From Actinomycetota bacterium (GTDB lineage Bacteria > Actinomycetota > Actinomycetes > Mycobacteriales > HKI-0501): a DNA stretch of 60,246 nucleotides. The position numbers were made by a program, and so were the translations under genes. Where the stretch lies: NCBI GenBank assembly GCA_030840805.1, contig JAVEDU010000103.1, positions 1 through 60,246 on the forward strand, written 5' to 3'. The notes beneath the pieces are model-generated. The model did not search any database. It saw nothing but the letters and a program-made list of their open reading frames with translations, and had not been told where the DNA came from. Positions 41,446 to 51,044 of this stretch are shown here, piece by piece. Within the stretch, counting starts at the first letter, position 1. Every line of letters begins with the position of its first letter.

Positions 41446-42674
41446 CGGAGGCCGCTCCCATGGGCGTCGGACCAGGGCTGCTTCTCGAGCGCACCCGGCT
41501 TGCGGTACGGGTTCTTGCGGAGTCCCGGGGGCACCACGCCGGGGTTGACGTCGAACTCCGAGAGTCCCTGCTGGATGTTGAAGCGGACGTAGTTCCCGTG
41601 GCTGTCGTAGTTGGCGGCGGCCGATCCCCAGTTCGCGAGCCAGCCCGCGAGCTCGGGCGTGTACGGCCGCAGGAACGCGAGCGCCGGCTGCAGCCGCCCG
41701 AGGGCGCTGTCGAGTCCCGGCAGCACCTCCCGCCCACCGTCCAGCAGCGCGGGGGTCTCGCCGAGCAGGCTCTGCGCCGCGACCAGCGTCGGCCGCAGGT
41801 CGGCGACGGCCGGTCGCAGGTCGGCGAGGAGAGGGCTGAGGTTGCGCGCCACCCGGGGCAGCCGACGGGTCGCCGGGGCGAGGTCCCGCAGGAGCGGGGC
41901 CGCGGCGTCGACCGTGCCGGGCACCCGGTCGAGGGTGCGCTGGGCCGCCTCCAGCGTTCCCGGCAGCTCGCGGAGTCCGGCGCCGAGCCGGTCCCGCTCC
42001 ACGACGGTGTCGGCGGTGAAGCGGGCGAGGTCGCCGGTGATCGCGGTGAGGTCGGAGTCCCGCGCCGCGAGCGTTCCGGTCATCTCCCGCAGCCGGACCA
42101 CCAGCGAGCGGATCGCCGGCCCGTCACTGCCGAGCGCCTCGAGCACCGCGCCGAGGTGCCCGAGCGTCGGTCCCGCGGCCTGGAGCGTCGCGTTCAGCTC
42201 CTCCTCGTCGCCGGCGGCGGTCCGGTCGAGCCGCTGCAGCAGCGACGTCAGCCGCGCCCGGGTGGCCGGGTCGAGCGCCGCGAGGACCTGGTCGAACTCG
42301 ACGCGGTCCACCGTGCCCTCGATCATCCCGCCGTCGGGCACCGCGGCGCCCGCCGCCGGGCCCGGCTGGAGTTCGAGGATCCGCTCGCCGAGCACCGCCT
42401 TCCACACGATCGTGGCGGTCGTGCCGTCGCGCAGCGGTGCGGCGTCGTCGGTCAGCTCGAGCCGGGCGAGGGCCCGGCCGTCGCGCGTCTCGAGCTCGTC
42501 GACGGTGCCCACCAGCGCACCGTCCACGTGCACCGGCGAGCCGGGGACGAGGTTCGTGGCGACCGGCAGCACGACGCTGACGTGGTATCCGCCGCCCGTG
42601 GTGACGGCGTACCCGCCGGTCCCCACGGCGGCGACGAGGGCGACCGCCAGCAGGCCGGTCCGGAGTCGGGTCAT
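41442..42674 (-). CDS. Mce family protein, first in operon
   Basis: Product of 410 residues. Anchor helix about 5-23, MlaD domain about 30-110 (VSVVLPVATNLVPGSPVHVDGALVG), coiled helices about 135-320, C-terminal FNIQQGLSEFDVNPGVVPPGLRKNPYRKPG with the NPYRKP tail. First of six, directly after the ATPase gene (1 base between stop and start codons). Probably contacts the YrbE permeases. Confidence 0.88.
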   Translation of the reverse strand: MTRLRTGLLAVALVAAVGTGGYAVTTGGGYHVSVVLPVATNLVPGSPVHVDGALVGTVDELETRDGRALARLELTDDAAPLRDGTTATIVWKAVLGERILELQPGPAAGAAVPDGGMIEGTVDRVEFDQVLAALDPATRARLTSLLQRLDRTAAGDEEELNATLQAAGPTLGHLGAVLEALGSDGPAIRSLVVRLREMTGTLAARDSDLTAITGDLARFTADTVVERDRLGAGLRELPGTLEAAQRTLDRVPGTVDAAAPLLRDLAPATRRLPRVARNLSPLLADLRPAVADLRPTLVAAQSLLGETPALLDGGREVLPGLDSALGRLQPALAFLRPYTPELAGWLANWGSAAANYDSHGNYVRFNIQQGLSEFDVNPGVVPPGLRKNPYRKPGALEKQPWSDAHGSGLR

Positions 42675-42675
42675 C

Positions 42676-43479
42676 TCAGTCCATTCCCAGCGGGCCGGCG
42701 GACTCGCCGACGAGGAACTGGCGCACGAAGGGGTCCTCGGAGGCGAACGCCTCCTCGGTCTGGCCGTAGTGGACGAGCTGCCCCTGCCAGATCATCCCGA
42801 CGTAGTCGCTGACCTTGCGTGCGGTCGGGATGTTGTGGGTGACGAGCAGGTACGTCCCGCCGTGCTGGGCGTGCATGTCCTTGATCAGGTCGCAGAGCAG
42901 GCTGGTACGCACGGGGTCGAGGCCCGAGTCCGGCTCGTCGAAGAGCACGATGTCGGGGTTGAGGACCAGCGCCCGGGCGAACCCGGCGCGCTTGCGCATC
43001 CCGCCGGACACCTCGTTGGGGAACTTCCCGGCGGCGTTCTCCAGCCCGACCTCGGCGAGCCGGCCCATCACCAGGTCGCCGATCTCGTCCTCCGTCATGT
43101 CGGTGTGCTTGCGGAGCGGGAACGCGACGTTGTCGAAGATGTTCATCGACCCGAACAGCGCGCCGTCCTGGAACAGCACGCCGAACCGCTTCCGCAACGC
43201 GTACCGCTCGGCCTCGCTCACCTTCCAGATGTCCTGCCCGAACACGACCACCTCGCCGGCGTCGGGTTCGAGCAGCCCCACGAGGTGCTTGAGCAGCACG
43301 CTCTTCCCGGTGCCGGACGGGCCGAGCACGGTGGTGACCGCGTTGTCCACGAAGTCGATGTCCAGGCCCCGGAGGATCGGGAACTGGCCGAACGCCTTGT
43401 GGACGCCGCGCACCTCGATGGAGTGCGTGACCGGACCGTCCGTGGTCCTGCTGTGCAGCATCGGGACATCAACGGTCAC
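42676..43479 (-). CDS. Mce ATPase (MlaF/MceG-like)
   Basis: Product of 267 residues, ABC ATPase. Walker A GPSGTGKS (about 54-61), Q-loop FQDGALFG, signature VSGGMRKRAGFARAL, Walker B IVLFDEPDSGLDP and switch His in VTHNIP. It drives Mce/YrbE transport. In mycobacteria the ATPase gene is unlinked from the mce operons; here it lies between yrbEB and mceA, so the importer is self-contained. GTG 43479 follows GGGAGCC. Confidence 0.9.
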   Translation of the reverse strand: MTVDVPMLHSRTTDGPVTHSIEVRGVHKAFGQFPILRGLDIDFVDNAVTTVLGPSGTGKSVLLKHLVGLLEPDAGEVVVFGQDIWKVSEAERYALRKRFGVLFQDGALFGSMNIFDNVAFPLRKHTDMTEDEIGDLVMGRLAEVGLENAAGKFPNEVSGGMRKRAGFARALVLNPDIVLFDEPDSGLDPVRTSLLCDLIKDMHAQHGGTYLLVTHNIPTARKVSDYVGMIWQGQLVHYGQTEEAFASEDPFVRQFLVGESAGPLGMD

Positions 43480-43515
43480 GACGGCTCCCTTGTGGACAGA
43501 CGAGCGGGGACAGGG

Positions 43516-44379
43516 CTAGTTCGCGATGGGGGCGTTCGGGGAGAGACCCCAGAACAGCTGGCTGAAGAGGACGCCGACGACGTGGATCAGCACCATGTTG
43601 ACCATCATCGACTTGGCGGTGGCGAGGCCGACTCCGACCGGACCGCCGCCCGCCGTGAAGCCGTAGTAGCAGCCGACGAACACGATCACGGTGCCCATCA
43701 CCATCACCTTGGTGAGGGAGTACGCGAAGTCGAGCGGGTTCTGGAACAACCAGAAGATGAGCGAGTACCCGCCCTCCGAGACCCCGCCGAGCTGGACGAC
43801 CACCACCAGGTACTCGGCGAGGTACATCGCCCCGAGGCCGACCACGTACAGGAACGGCATCGAGATCCAGGCGGCGAGGACACGGGTGGCGACGAGGTAG
43901 CTGCGCGACCGGACGCCCATGACCTCCATGGCGTCGATCTCCTCGGAGATCCGCATCGAGCCGATCTCGGCGACCAGACCGCACCCGACCTTGGCGGCGA
44001 GGATGTAGCCCCACATGTACGGGGCCATCTCCCGCAGACCGCACCAGGAGGTGAAGATGCCGGAGTAGATCGGCGCGCCGATCGCCTCGAGTGTGTAGTG
44101 CGCCTCGAGGCCGCACTGCCCGCCGATGACGAACTCCATCAGCCAGATGATCAGACCGCTGGCGATGATGAGCAGTCCGGCCTGGCGGAAGATCTCCGAG
44201 GCGTACAGCCGGACCGACGGCAGGTCGCGGAGCGTCTCCGCGGAGAACTGCGCGATCTCGCCGGCGGTCTGCGCGGACCGCCGGACGCTGCCGGCGATGC
44301 TGCGGAGGCTGATCTGCACGTCACTGGGTCGTGGCGGAGACGGGAGCGTGCCCGTCTTGTCGTCGCGCGCCTCGGTCAT
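43516..44379 (-). CDS. YrbEB-type MlaE permease
   Basis: Product of 287 residues, MlaE/YrbE family with five to six helices. GSMRISEEIDAMEVMGV (about 137-153) is the coupling motif EIDAM that contacts the ATPase. It forms the membrane pore with YrbEA. ATG 44379, 10 bases after the YrbEA stop. Confidence 0.9.
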   Translation of the reverse strand: MTEARDDKTGTLPSPPRPSDVQISLRSIAGSVRRSAQTAGEIAQFSAETLRDLPSVRLYASEIFRQAGLLIIASGLIIWLMEFVIGGQCGLEAHYTLEAIGAPIYSGIFTSWCGLREMAPYMWGYILAAKVGCGLVAEIGSMRISEEIDAMEVMGVRSRSYLVATRVLAAWISMPFLYVVGLGAMYLAEYLVVVVQLGGVSEGGYSLIFWLFQNPLDFAYSLTKVMVMGTVIVFVGCYYGFTAGGGPVGVGLATAKSMMVNMVLIHVVGVLFSQLFWGLSPNAPIAN

Positions 44380-44389
44380 CGGCCGGCCC

Positions 44390-45274
44390 CTACTTGTAGA
44401 CCTGCATGGCCGGGTTGAGGCCGAGCAGGATGGTCGTGAACACGAAGTTGAAGACCCAGATCGCGGCGAACGAGATGACCACGGCCTGGTTCACCGCACG
44501 GCCCACCCCGATCGGACCGCCCTGCGCGGTCAGGCCCTTGTAACAGCAGACGACGCCGATGATCAGGCCGAACAGCGTCGTCTTCAGCACGCTGCCCCAG
44601 AGTTCGGTGACCGTGGCGTTGGCGAAGAAGCTGGCGAAGTAGCTGCCGCTCGACGCGCCCAGCAGCGGCACGGCCGCGATGTACCCGCCGACGATCCCGA
44701 ACGTCAGGGCCACCAGGTCGAGCAGGCCGGTCATGATGGTGACCGCGATGACGCGGGGCACCACCAGCGTCCGGATCGGCTCGATACCGAGCACCTCCAT
44801 GGCGTCGATCTCCTCGCGGATCCGGCGCGCCCCGAGGTCCGCCGTCATCGCGGTGCCGATGACGCCGGCGACCACCATCGCGTTGATCCACGGGGCGAAC
44901 TCGCGGACGCTCGCCATGATGAAGAAGGAGCCCAGCCGCTCGGGGATCCCGAACAGGGCGTAGAGGTTGCCGCCCTGGATCCCCGGCGCGCCGAACCCGA
45001 AGGCCGTCGTGGAGACGATCATCGGGAACCAGCAGAGCTTGAGGATGCCGTGCATCTGGTCCCGCACGTCCGCCCAGTACCCGATCGGGTGGCGTACCGC
45101 CTCCCCGATCACGCGGAACATCAGCAGCGTCATCTCGCCGGTCTGGACGAGCGCGTTGCGCAACGGCGCGAGCAGGGAGCGCAGCGGCGCCACCACCCGC
45201 GTCCGTACGGAGGCGGCGTGCCGGCCCGGCGGCGTGGAGCCGGCCCGGCCGGGTACCCCGGTCATGACGGCCAT
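44390..45274 (-). CDS. YrbEA-type MlaE permease
   Basis: Product of 294 residues, MlaE/YrbE family; coupling motif REEIDAMEVLGIEPIRTLVVPR (about 149-170), ending GLNPAMQVYK. First gene of the 13.5-kb Mce operon that runs to 31740. ATG 45274 has AAGGAG 6 bases upstream. The control element at 45426-45473 lies about 150 bases before it. Confidence 0.9.
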   Translation of the reverse strand: MAVMTGVPGRAGSTPPGRHAASVRTRVVAPLRSLLAPLRNALVQTGEMTLLMFRVIGEAVRHPIGYWADVRDQMHGILKLCWFPMIVSTTAFGFGAPGIQGGNLYALFGIPERLGSFFIMASVREFAPWINAMVVAGVIGTAMTADLGARRIREEIDAMEVLGIEPIRTLVVPRVIAVTIMTGLLDLVALTFGIVGGYIAAVPLLGASSGSYFASFFANATVTELWGSVLKTTLFGLIIGVVCCYKGLTAQGGPIGVGRAVNQAVVISFAAIWVFNFVFTTILLGLNPAMQVYK

Positions 45275-45425
45275 GGCGGCTCCTTCCGACGTGACGTGCG
45301 GCGGGTGGTGACGCTGCCCCGCGCCGGGAATCCCGGTGCGGCAACGACCTCCCAGCCCTCGGCTGCGTCCACGCGTTCGGGGTGACCCGGCGCGGACCTG
45401 ATGTCGTCGCGATGTGGCTCCGCAA

Positions 45426-45473
45426 GTGAACGGTCTGGCCCACCCACGCGGCATCCGGGAAAACTACGGATGT
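45426..45473 (-). promoter_or_regulatory. composite control element of the Mce operon
   Basis: Read on the plus strand: GTGAACGGTC (45426-45435), 14 bases, GGCATCCGGGAAAA (45450-45463), CTACGGATGT (45464-45473). The same blocks with the same 14-base spacing occur upstream of the dioxygenase operon at 59283-59330. Likely promoter/operator bound by the linked LuxR-type response regulator. The remaining bases of 45275-45588 hold no gene. Confidence 0.6.
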
Positions 45474-45538
45474 ACCTGCGCGGGAGCACTGCGTCGCGGG
45501 CAGTGACCGGCCGCGGGGGTCGCGGGCACGCCGACGGG

Positions 45539-45560
45539 GGCCGGTCGGGAGCGACCGGCC
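45539..45560. terminator. hairpin after response regulator gene
   Basis: Arms GGCCGGTCG (45539-45547) and CGACCGGCC (45552-45560), loop GGAG. It is 28 bases past the response regulator stop on the minus strand, so it probably ends the kinase-regulator transcript before the Mce promoter. Confidence 0.6.
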
Positions 45561-45588
45561 ACCGCGTCCAGGCTCTACAGAGGACTGC

Positions 45589-46215
45589 TCAGTCCATCAG
45601 GCCGGCGTCGCGGGCCGCCCGCGCGAGCTCGGCCCGGGTGCGCAGCAGCAGCTTGCGCTGCAGGCCCGCCCGGTGGCTCTCCACCGTCCGCGGCGACACC
45701 CCGAGCTCCTCGGCCACCTCGGAGTTCGTCAGGCCGCTGGCGATGAGCCGCAGGACCTCCAGCTCCCGAGACGACAGCGCGTTGAGCGCGGACTCGCTCC
45801 TCGGTGCGCGCACGTCGGTGCCCTCCGGCCGGAACGAGACGAAACCCTTGTCCTGCATCACCGCGCGGAGCGCCGCGATGAGGTCCTGGTCCAGGCAGTC
45901 CTTCGTCACGTATCCCCGGGCCCCGCGCGCCTTCGCCTTCTCGACGTACCCCCGGGCGTCGTACATGCTCAGCATCACGACGCGGGTCAGCGGTGAGATC
46001 TCCGCGATCGGCCCGAGGAGGTCGAGGCCGCTCCCGTCCGAGAGCCTGATGTCGAGGACCGCGACCTCCGGCCGGTAGTCCGCCACCGCCTGGAGCATCA
46101 GCGCGCCCGTGGGTGCCGCCGCCTCCAGCCGGATGTCCGGCGTCTCGTCGAGGATGCGCCGGATACCCGAGCGCACGATGCCGTGGTCGTCGCACACCAC
46201 CACACGGATCGTCAT
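45589..46215 (-). CDS. LuxR-family response regulator (BpdT/BphT-like)
   Basis: Product of 208 residues. Receiver domain with acidic pair CDDHG (8-12), phospho-Asp in VLDIRLSDGSG (about 53) and Lys in YVTKDCL (about 104). LuxR helix-turn-helix at about 145-205 (LSSRELEVLRLIASGLTNSEVAEELGVSPRTVESH). BpdT of Rhodococcus, regulator of biphenyl catabolism, is about 209 residues. ATG 46215 overlaps the kinase stop (ATGA). Expected to bind the paired elements at 45426 and 59283. Confidence 0.9.
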   Translation of the reverse strand: MTIRVVVCDDHGIVRSGIRRILDETPDIRLEAAAPTGALMLQAVADYRPEVAVLDIRLSDGSGLDLLGPIAEISPLTRVVMLSMYDARGYVEKAKARGARGYVTKDCLDQDLIAALRAVMQDKGFVSFRPEGTDVRAPRSESALNALSSRELEVLRLIASGLTNSEVAEELGVSPRTVESHRAGLQRKLLLRTRAELARAARDAGLMD

Positions 46216-49200
46216 CTGATCGGGACCTCCACCACGATGGTCGTGCCCGCGCCGACGGCCGATTCGACCGTCAGCCTGCCGCCCACCAAGCGGGCGCGCT
46301 CCTGCATTCCAGTCAGTCCCAGGGAGCGGTGCTGACCGGCCGCCGGGACGTCGAAACCGGTGCCGTCGTCCTCGACGACCGCGCGGACGGTGTCGCCGGA
46401 GGACACCAGCAGCACGCTGGCCTCGGTGGCCCCGCTGTGCCGCCCGACGTTGGTCAGCGCCTCCTGGACGATCCGGAAGACCGCGGTCTCGATCGGTGCG
46501 GGGAGGTCCCACTCCTGGCCGGTCGCGCTCACCTCGATCCGGATGCGGAACATCCGCCGGCAGTCGGTCACGAACTGCTCGACACAGCCGTTGAGCCCCA
46601 GATCGTCCAATCCCGACGGTCGCAGCATCCACGCGACCGTGCGGACCGTCTGGATCCCCTCGCGCGCGATCTCGCGCACGGCGGAGGCCGCCCGGCGGGT
46701 GTCCTCGTCCCCCAGCTTCACGAGCGCGCTGAGCCCGTCGATGACGCCGGCGAACAGGTGCCCGAGGTCGTCGTGCAGGTCCCGGGCGATCCGGTCCCGC
46801 TCGGCCTCCTGGACCTCCACGATCCGCTCGAGGGATCCCCGGCGCAGCGCCTCCCGCTCGACCACCGCGCCGGCCAGGGCGGCCAGAACCTCCACGGTCG
46901 CCTCGTGGTGCGCGGCCTCGCCGAACGGGAACGCCGCCACGAGCGCGCTCGCGCCGGGACCGCTGCCCACCACGGTCTTGGTGATGCGTTCGCTCTCCGC
47001 CGGCTCGGCGTCCGGCGCCTCACCGGCCGGCAGCCCGACGATGTCGACGGAACGCGCGGTCGTGGTGGCGGCGGTGGCCTCCCGGACCTTGTCGAGCACC
47101 TCCGCCACGTCGTCCGAGGCCACGATCGCCCGCACGGCCCCGAGGAGCGCCTCGTGCCGCGACGAGTCCCCGAGGGTCGGCATGACGCGGAGCGACACCG
47201 CCTCCACGATCCCGCGGTCCACCCGGACCCGCAGCGGGCGGCAGAGGGCAGCGGGCGGGGCGAGCCGGCCCAGCGGGCCGCCGCCGGAGCGGACGCCCGC
47301 CAGCTCCGCCACGTGGGCGCAGGCGGCGAGCTCTCCGGCCGCGGACACCGACTCCGCGCTCCGCGCCGAGGCGCGGAGGAGGAGCCGCCCCCGCCGCTGC
47401 TGTCCCCGTGCGAGGGCGAGCACCGCCCACTCCCGGAGGACGGTCGGCCGCTCGCTGCGGAAGATGGCGGCGGTCCACAGCGCGCCGGCGAGCTGCCGCC
47501 GGGCCGCCCGGCCCCGCGCACGCCGTTCCCGGGCCAGCCAGGGCGGCGCGGCGTCGTGCCACAGCCGCAGCGCGGTGAGCCGGGACGTGGCGATCGGCGC
47601 GACGAAGTGGTTCCGGATACCGGCGGTCCGCACCGAGTGGGCCGCCTCCCGGAAGGCCTCCACGGCCACGTCGGGACGTCCCCGGTGGATCAGCCGCCAC
47701 CCCCGCGCCGCGTGCAGCATGGCGATCGTGTGCTGGTCACCCGCGGCCGTCTGCTCGAGCTCGCGGGAGATCGTCTCCGCGCTCACGTCCCCCGGCAGGC
47801 ACCGGACCCAGATCGTGAGGGCGGTACCCGCACCGATCCGGTCACCGATGCGCTTGCCGTCCCAGTACGTCTCCCGCGCCAGCACGCCGGCCTCGTGCAG
47901 TCTGCCGAGCCGGTACAGGCACAGGGCCTTCTGCCACTTGGCGGCGATCTGTTCCCACCGGTCCCCCAGCACGTCGAACGCGGCGATCGCCGTGTCGAGC
48001 GTCGCGATGGCCTCCTCGTACCGCGACCCGGCGAGGAGCACGAAGCCGCGGAAGTGCTTCGACTGGGCGATGCCCCAGTCGTCGTGCGCGGCCCGCCGCA
48101 TCCGCAGGGACCGGTCGGACACCCGCAGCGCCGTCCGGGTGAGGCTGGGGAACAGCCCGGCGATGCACACGGCCGTGGCGGAGTAGGCCTGCGACAGTTC
48201 CTTCGTGCTCCCGCTCGCGCAGGAGAAGCGCAGGGCCCGGAGGACTCCCCAGACCAGCCAGATCGGCGACCGCGCGAACCACCACTCGTACAGCATGCGG
48301 TTGTAGATCCGCGCGGCGAGCGCCGCCCGGTCCGCCGCGGCCCACGTGCGCGCCGGCCGCAGCAACCGCAGGGCGAGCCCCACCGCCACCCGGACGAACT
48401 CGGGGAGCAGGGAGAGCCCGGCCACCCACCGGCGCGTCGGCAACCCGAGCCGGAGGTCCTGCATGCCCCGTTGCATCCAGTGCCCGGCGTCGGCGAGCTT
48501 CCCGGTCTTGAAGGCGAGCTCGCCGAGGAGGGTGGCCGCCCGCGCCGACTCCAGCCCGGGCAGGGCATCCGCCGCGTCGTAGGCCACGGCGAGCTCCCTG
48601 GAGGCGAGGTCGTACTTTCCGAGGAGCATGTGGACACTGCCGAGGCCCTCGAAGACCCGGAACGTCTCCCGGCTGTCCGCGGACCCGGACGCCGCGAGGC
48701 CGGCCTCGGCGATCCGGAAGTTCACCTCGGCGACGTCCAGCGCGTTCTGCCGCAACGCCGCCTCGCCCGCGCGCAGGGCGTACGGCAGCGCCGCCGGCAT
48801 CTCCCCGGACCGGTCCAGGTGGTAGGCGATCTCGTAGTCGTTGTGCGTGCCGGACGGCGACTGGAGGGCGTGGGCGGCGCGGCGGTGCAGCGCACTCCGG
48901 TCCGCGGCGGACAGGGACCCGAGAACGGCGTCACGGAGCCGGTCGTGGGTGAACTCGAACGTGTCCTCGCCCCACCCGACGACGACCCGCAGGATGCCCC
49001 GGTCCGTCGCCTCCCGGAGCAGCGCGTGCACCGCCCTGTCGTCCTCCCCGAGTGCCCGGCACAGTACCCGGCACGAGAACCGCCGACCCAGCACGGCGGC
49101 CTGCCGCGCCGCGAGCCCCGTCCGGTCCGACAGCCGGTCGAGCCGCGCGGAGAAGAAGACGTTGGAACGCTCGCCCTCCCGGCGCTCGGCCCCCTGGGCG

Positions 49201-50951
49201 CGGACGGGCAGCGAGGGCAGCGCCCGCATCTCGTCCGTGTCGACCACCCACCGGTCCCCCGACAGGGTCAGGGCCGAGGAGTCGATGAGGGCCCGCAGTG
49301 CGGACAGCATCTCGAGCGGGTTGCCGGCCGAGTGGTCGAGGACGTAGTGGACGATCTCGTCGGGCAGGCGGTCGTCGACCGTCCGGATCAGCTCCGCCGC
49401 GTCGGCGCCGGGCAGCGGCTGCAGCTCCAGGTACTCGATCGTGTCGAGCCCCCAGGTCTTCACCTGCGCCAGCGCCTCCGGCCGGAGCGAGCAGAGGAGC
49501 GAGAACCGGGCCCGGTCCCCTGACGAGATCGTGGTCGCGACCTTTTCGAGCAACTGCCAGCTGAGGTCGTCGGCCCACTGCGAGTCGTCCACGATCAGCA
49601 CGCCCGGGCGGCTCTCGGTGAACACCGCGTCGAAGAGGCGGGCCGCCGCGGCGACGGCCGTGCTCGCCGCGGACCCGTCCACGGCGAGCCCGTCGGCGGG
49701 CCCGGCACCGGGCGCGTCGGGGAACACCTCCGCGAGATCGGGGATCACCGTGATCGCGGTGCCGAGCAGCTCGCCCAGCTCCCGCCGCACCCGGTCGGCC
49801 TCGGCCGGACGGGCCCGGAGGAACGCCGCGAGCTCGCGGAAGACGCCGGCTAACAGGCCCCGCGGCCGGTGGGCGGCGTGGTCGAAGGCCTGCCCGCGCA
49901 GCACCGTGACCGCCGCGACGTCGGCACGTGCCGCGACCGCGTCGAGGAGCCGGCTCTTGCCCAGCCCCGGCGCACCCGACAGGCAGAGGACGACGCCGCG
50001 CATCGGGACGGCGGTGTCGACGCACGCGCCGAGCCGGTCGAGCTCCGCGCGGCGTCCGACGAGGGGCGTCTCGGCGTGGGCGAACGCCGGGTGCACCTCC
50101 GCGCCCGCCGGCAGGGCCTGGTCGAGGCTCCCCACCGGACTCGCCTCGAGCAGGGCCAGCGCCTCCTCGGCGGTCTCGTAGCGTTCCTCGGGCAGCGCCG
50201 CCAGGAGCCGCCGGAAGATCGGTCGCAGTGCGGGCGGCACACCCACCGCGTGCACGAGCCGCGCCACCTCGGCAGGGCCGGTGTCACGCCTCAGCGCGCC
50301 GGACGGCAGTGCGCCGGTCGTCCGGTTCCGATCCGCCACCGACTCGAGGAGCACCCAGCCCGCGGCGTAGAGGTCCGCCGCGAACCCGACGGTCCGATGG
50401 ACGAGACCGGCCTGCTCGGGCGACAGGTACCGGGCGTCCGCGGGCTCCAGCGACGGGGTCGTCGCGGCGAGCTGGGTGCGGGTCACCCCGGCGTCCAGGA
50501 GGACGAGGTGGTCACCGTCGTCGGAGACCAGGACGTTCGCCGGCTTCAGTCCACCGTGGACGATCCCGAGCCGGTGCAGCTGGGCCAGTGCCGAGAACAG
50601 CTCGCACATCAGGCGGAGATGGGTCTCGCCCGAGGGACGCGGGTCCTGGGACGCCCAGGCCCGGATGTCCCGTCCCGCCACGAACGGGCGCGTCATCACG
50701 GCCTGGTCCGCGCTGCGGCGCAGGATCCTCGTCGTCACCAGCTGGGGCAGTCCCGCATCGGCGAGGGCCAAGAGGTCCTGCTCGAGCCAGGCCCAGCTCC
50801 ACGGCCAGGCCACCGACAGGTCGACCTGCCGGAGTACGACACGATTCCGTAGTCGTCCGGTTACTCCCAGTGACGTCGTGATGCCGCGTCCGGTGCGGAG
50901 CGGGCGGGGAACCTCGATTCCACCGTCCCGGACAACCGGAGCTTCCGTCAC
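46212..50951 (-). CDS. giant sensor kinase (BpdS/BphS-like)
   Basis: Product of about 1,579 residues, close to BpdS (about 1,576). Order: N-terminal Ser/Thr-kinase-like domain (about 20-260) with VHGGLKPANVLV and LLDAGVT in place of HRDLKPxN and DFG, so the catalytic Asp is lost and it is likely a pseudokinase; AAA ATPase (about 280-640) with Walker A SGAPGLGKSRLL; long TPR-like helical region (about 650-1130); GAF-like segment; HisKA_3 with ERDRIARDLHDDLGHLF; HATPase with NVGRHSGATEA and DDGTGFD. It probably senses an aromatic inducer in the cytoplasm and phosphorylates the 45589 regulator. GTG 50951 has GGGAG upstream; GTG 50999 is an alternative. Confidence 0.88.
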   Translation of the reverse strand: MTEAPVVRDGGIEVPRPLRTGRGITTSLGVTGRLRNRVVLRQVDLSVAWPWSWAWLEQDLLALADAGLPQLVTTRILRRSADQAVMTRPFVAGRDIRAWASQDPRPSGETHLRLMCELFSALAQLHRLGIVHGGLKPANVLVSDDGDHLVLLDAGVTRTQLAATTPSLEPADARYLSPEQAGLVHRTVGFAADLYAAGWVLLESVADRNRTTGALPSGALRRDTGPAEVARLVHAVGVPPALRPIFRRLLAALPEERYETAEEALALLEASPVGSLDQALPAGAEVHPAFAHAETPLVGRRAELDRLGACVDTAVPMRGVVLCLSGAPGLGKSRLLDAVAARADVAAVTVLRGQAFDHAAHRPRGLLAGVFRELAAFLRARPAEADRVRRELGELLGTAITVIPDLAEVFPDAPGAGPADGLAVDGSAASTAVAAAARLFDAVFTESRPGVLIVDDSQWADDLSWQLLEKVATTISSGDRARFSLLCSLRPEALAQVKTWGLDTIEYLELQPLPGADAAELIRTVDDRLPDEIVHYVLDHSAGNPLEMLSALRALIDSSALTLSGDRWVVDTDEMRALPSLPVRAQGAERREGERSNVFFSARLDRLSDRTGLAARQAAVLGRRFSCRVLCRALGEDDRAVHALLREATDRGILRVVVGWGEDTFEFTHDRLRDAVLGSLSAADRSALHRRAAHALQSPSGTHNDYEIAYHLDRSGEMPAALPYALRAGEAALRQNALDVAEVNFRIAEAGLAASGSADSRETFRVFEGLGSVHMLLGKYDLASRELAVAYDAADALPGLESARAATLLGELAFKTGKLADAGHWMQRGMQDLRLGLPTRRWVAGLSLLPEFVRVAVGLALRLLRPARTWAAADRAALAARIYNRMLYEWWFARSPIWLVWGVLRALRFSCASGSTKELSQAYSATAVCIAGLFPSLTRTALRVSDRSLRMRRAAHDDWGIAQSKHFRGFVLLAGSRYEEAIATLDTAIAAFDVLGDRWEQIAAKWQKALCLYRLGRLHEAGVLARETYWDGKRIGDRIGAGTALTIWVRCLPGDVSAETISRELEQTAAGDQHTIAMLHAARGWRLIHRGRPDVAVEAFREAAHSVRTAGIRNHFVAPIATSRLTALRLWHDAAPPWLARERRARGRAARRQLAGALWTAAIFRSERPTVLREWAVLALARGQQRRGRLLLRASARSAESVSAAGELAACAHVAELAGVRSGGGPLGRLAPPAALCRPLRVRVDRGIVEAVSLRVMPTLGDSSRHEALLGAVRAIVASDDVAEVLDKVREATAATTTARSVDIVGLPAGEAPDAEPAESERITKTVVGSGPGASALVAAFPFGEAAHHEATVEVLAALAGAVVEREALRRGSLERIVEVQEAERDRIARDLHDDLGHLFAGVIDGLSALVKLGDEDTRRAASAVREIAREGIQTVRTVAWMLRPSGLDDLGLNGCVEQFVTDCRRMFRIRIEVSATGQEWDLPAPIETAVFRIVQEALTNVGRHSGATEASVLLVSSGDTVRAVVEDDGTGFDVPAAGQHRSLGLTGMQERARLVGGRLTVESAVGAGTTIVVEVPIR

Positions 50952-51000
50952 TGCCGCACTCCCGGGCCTCTCGTGGCGCGTGTCACAGTATCCGGTCACA

Positions 51001-51019
51001 GTGGAGGGGAATTCTCCAC
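51001..51019. terminator. weak dyad between ligase and kinase genes
   Basis: GTGGAG and CTCCAC separated by 7 bases, 26 bases beyond the ligase stop and 50 before the kinase start. A short stem, either a weak terminator of the dioxygenase operon or an operator for the kinase gene. Confidence 0.3.
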
Positions 51020-51044
51020 AAACGGACCGGCACCTCTCGTCGGC

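Noticed and set aside
50848-50866. CCGTAGTCGTCCGGTTAC, partly like the Mce/dioxygenase control element
   Set aside because: Lies inside the kinase coding region, lacks the GTGAACGGTC block, and mismatches the conserved core.
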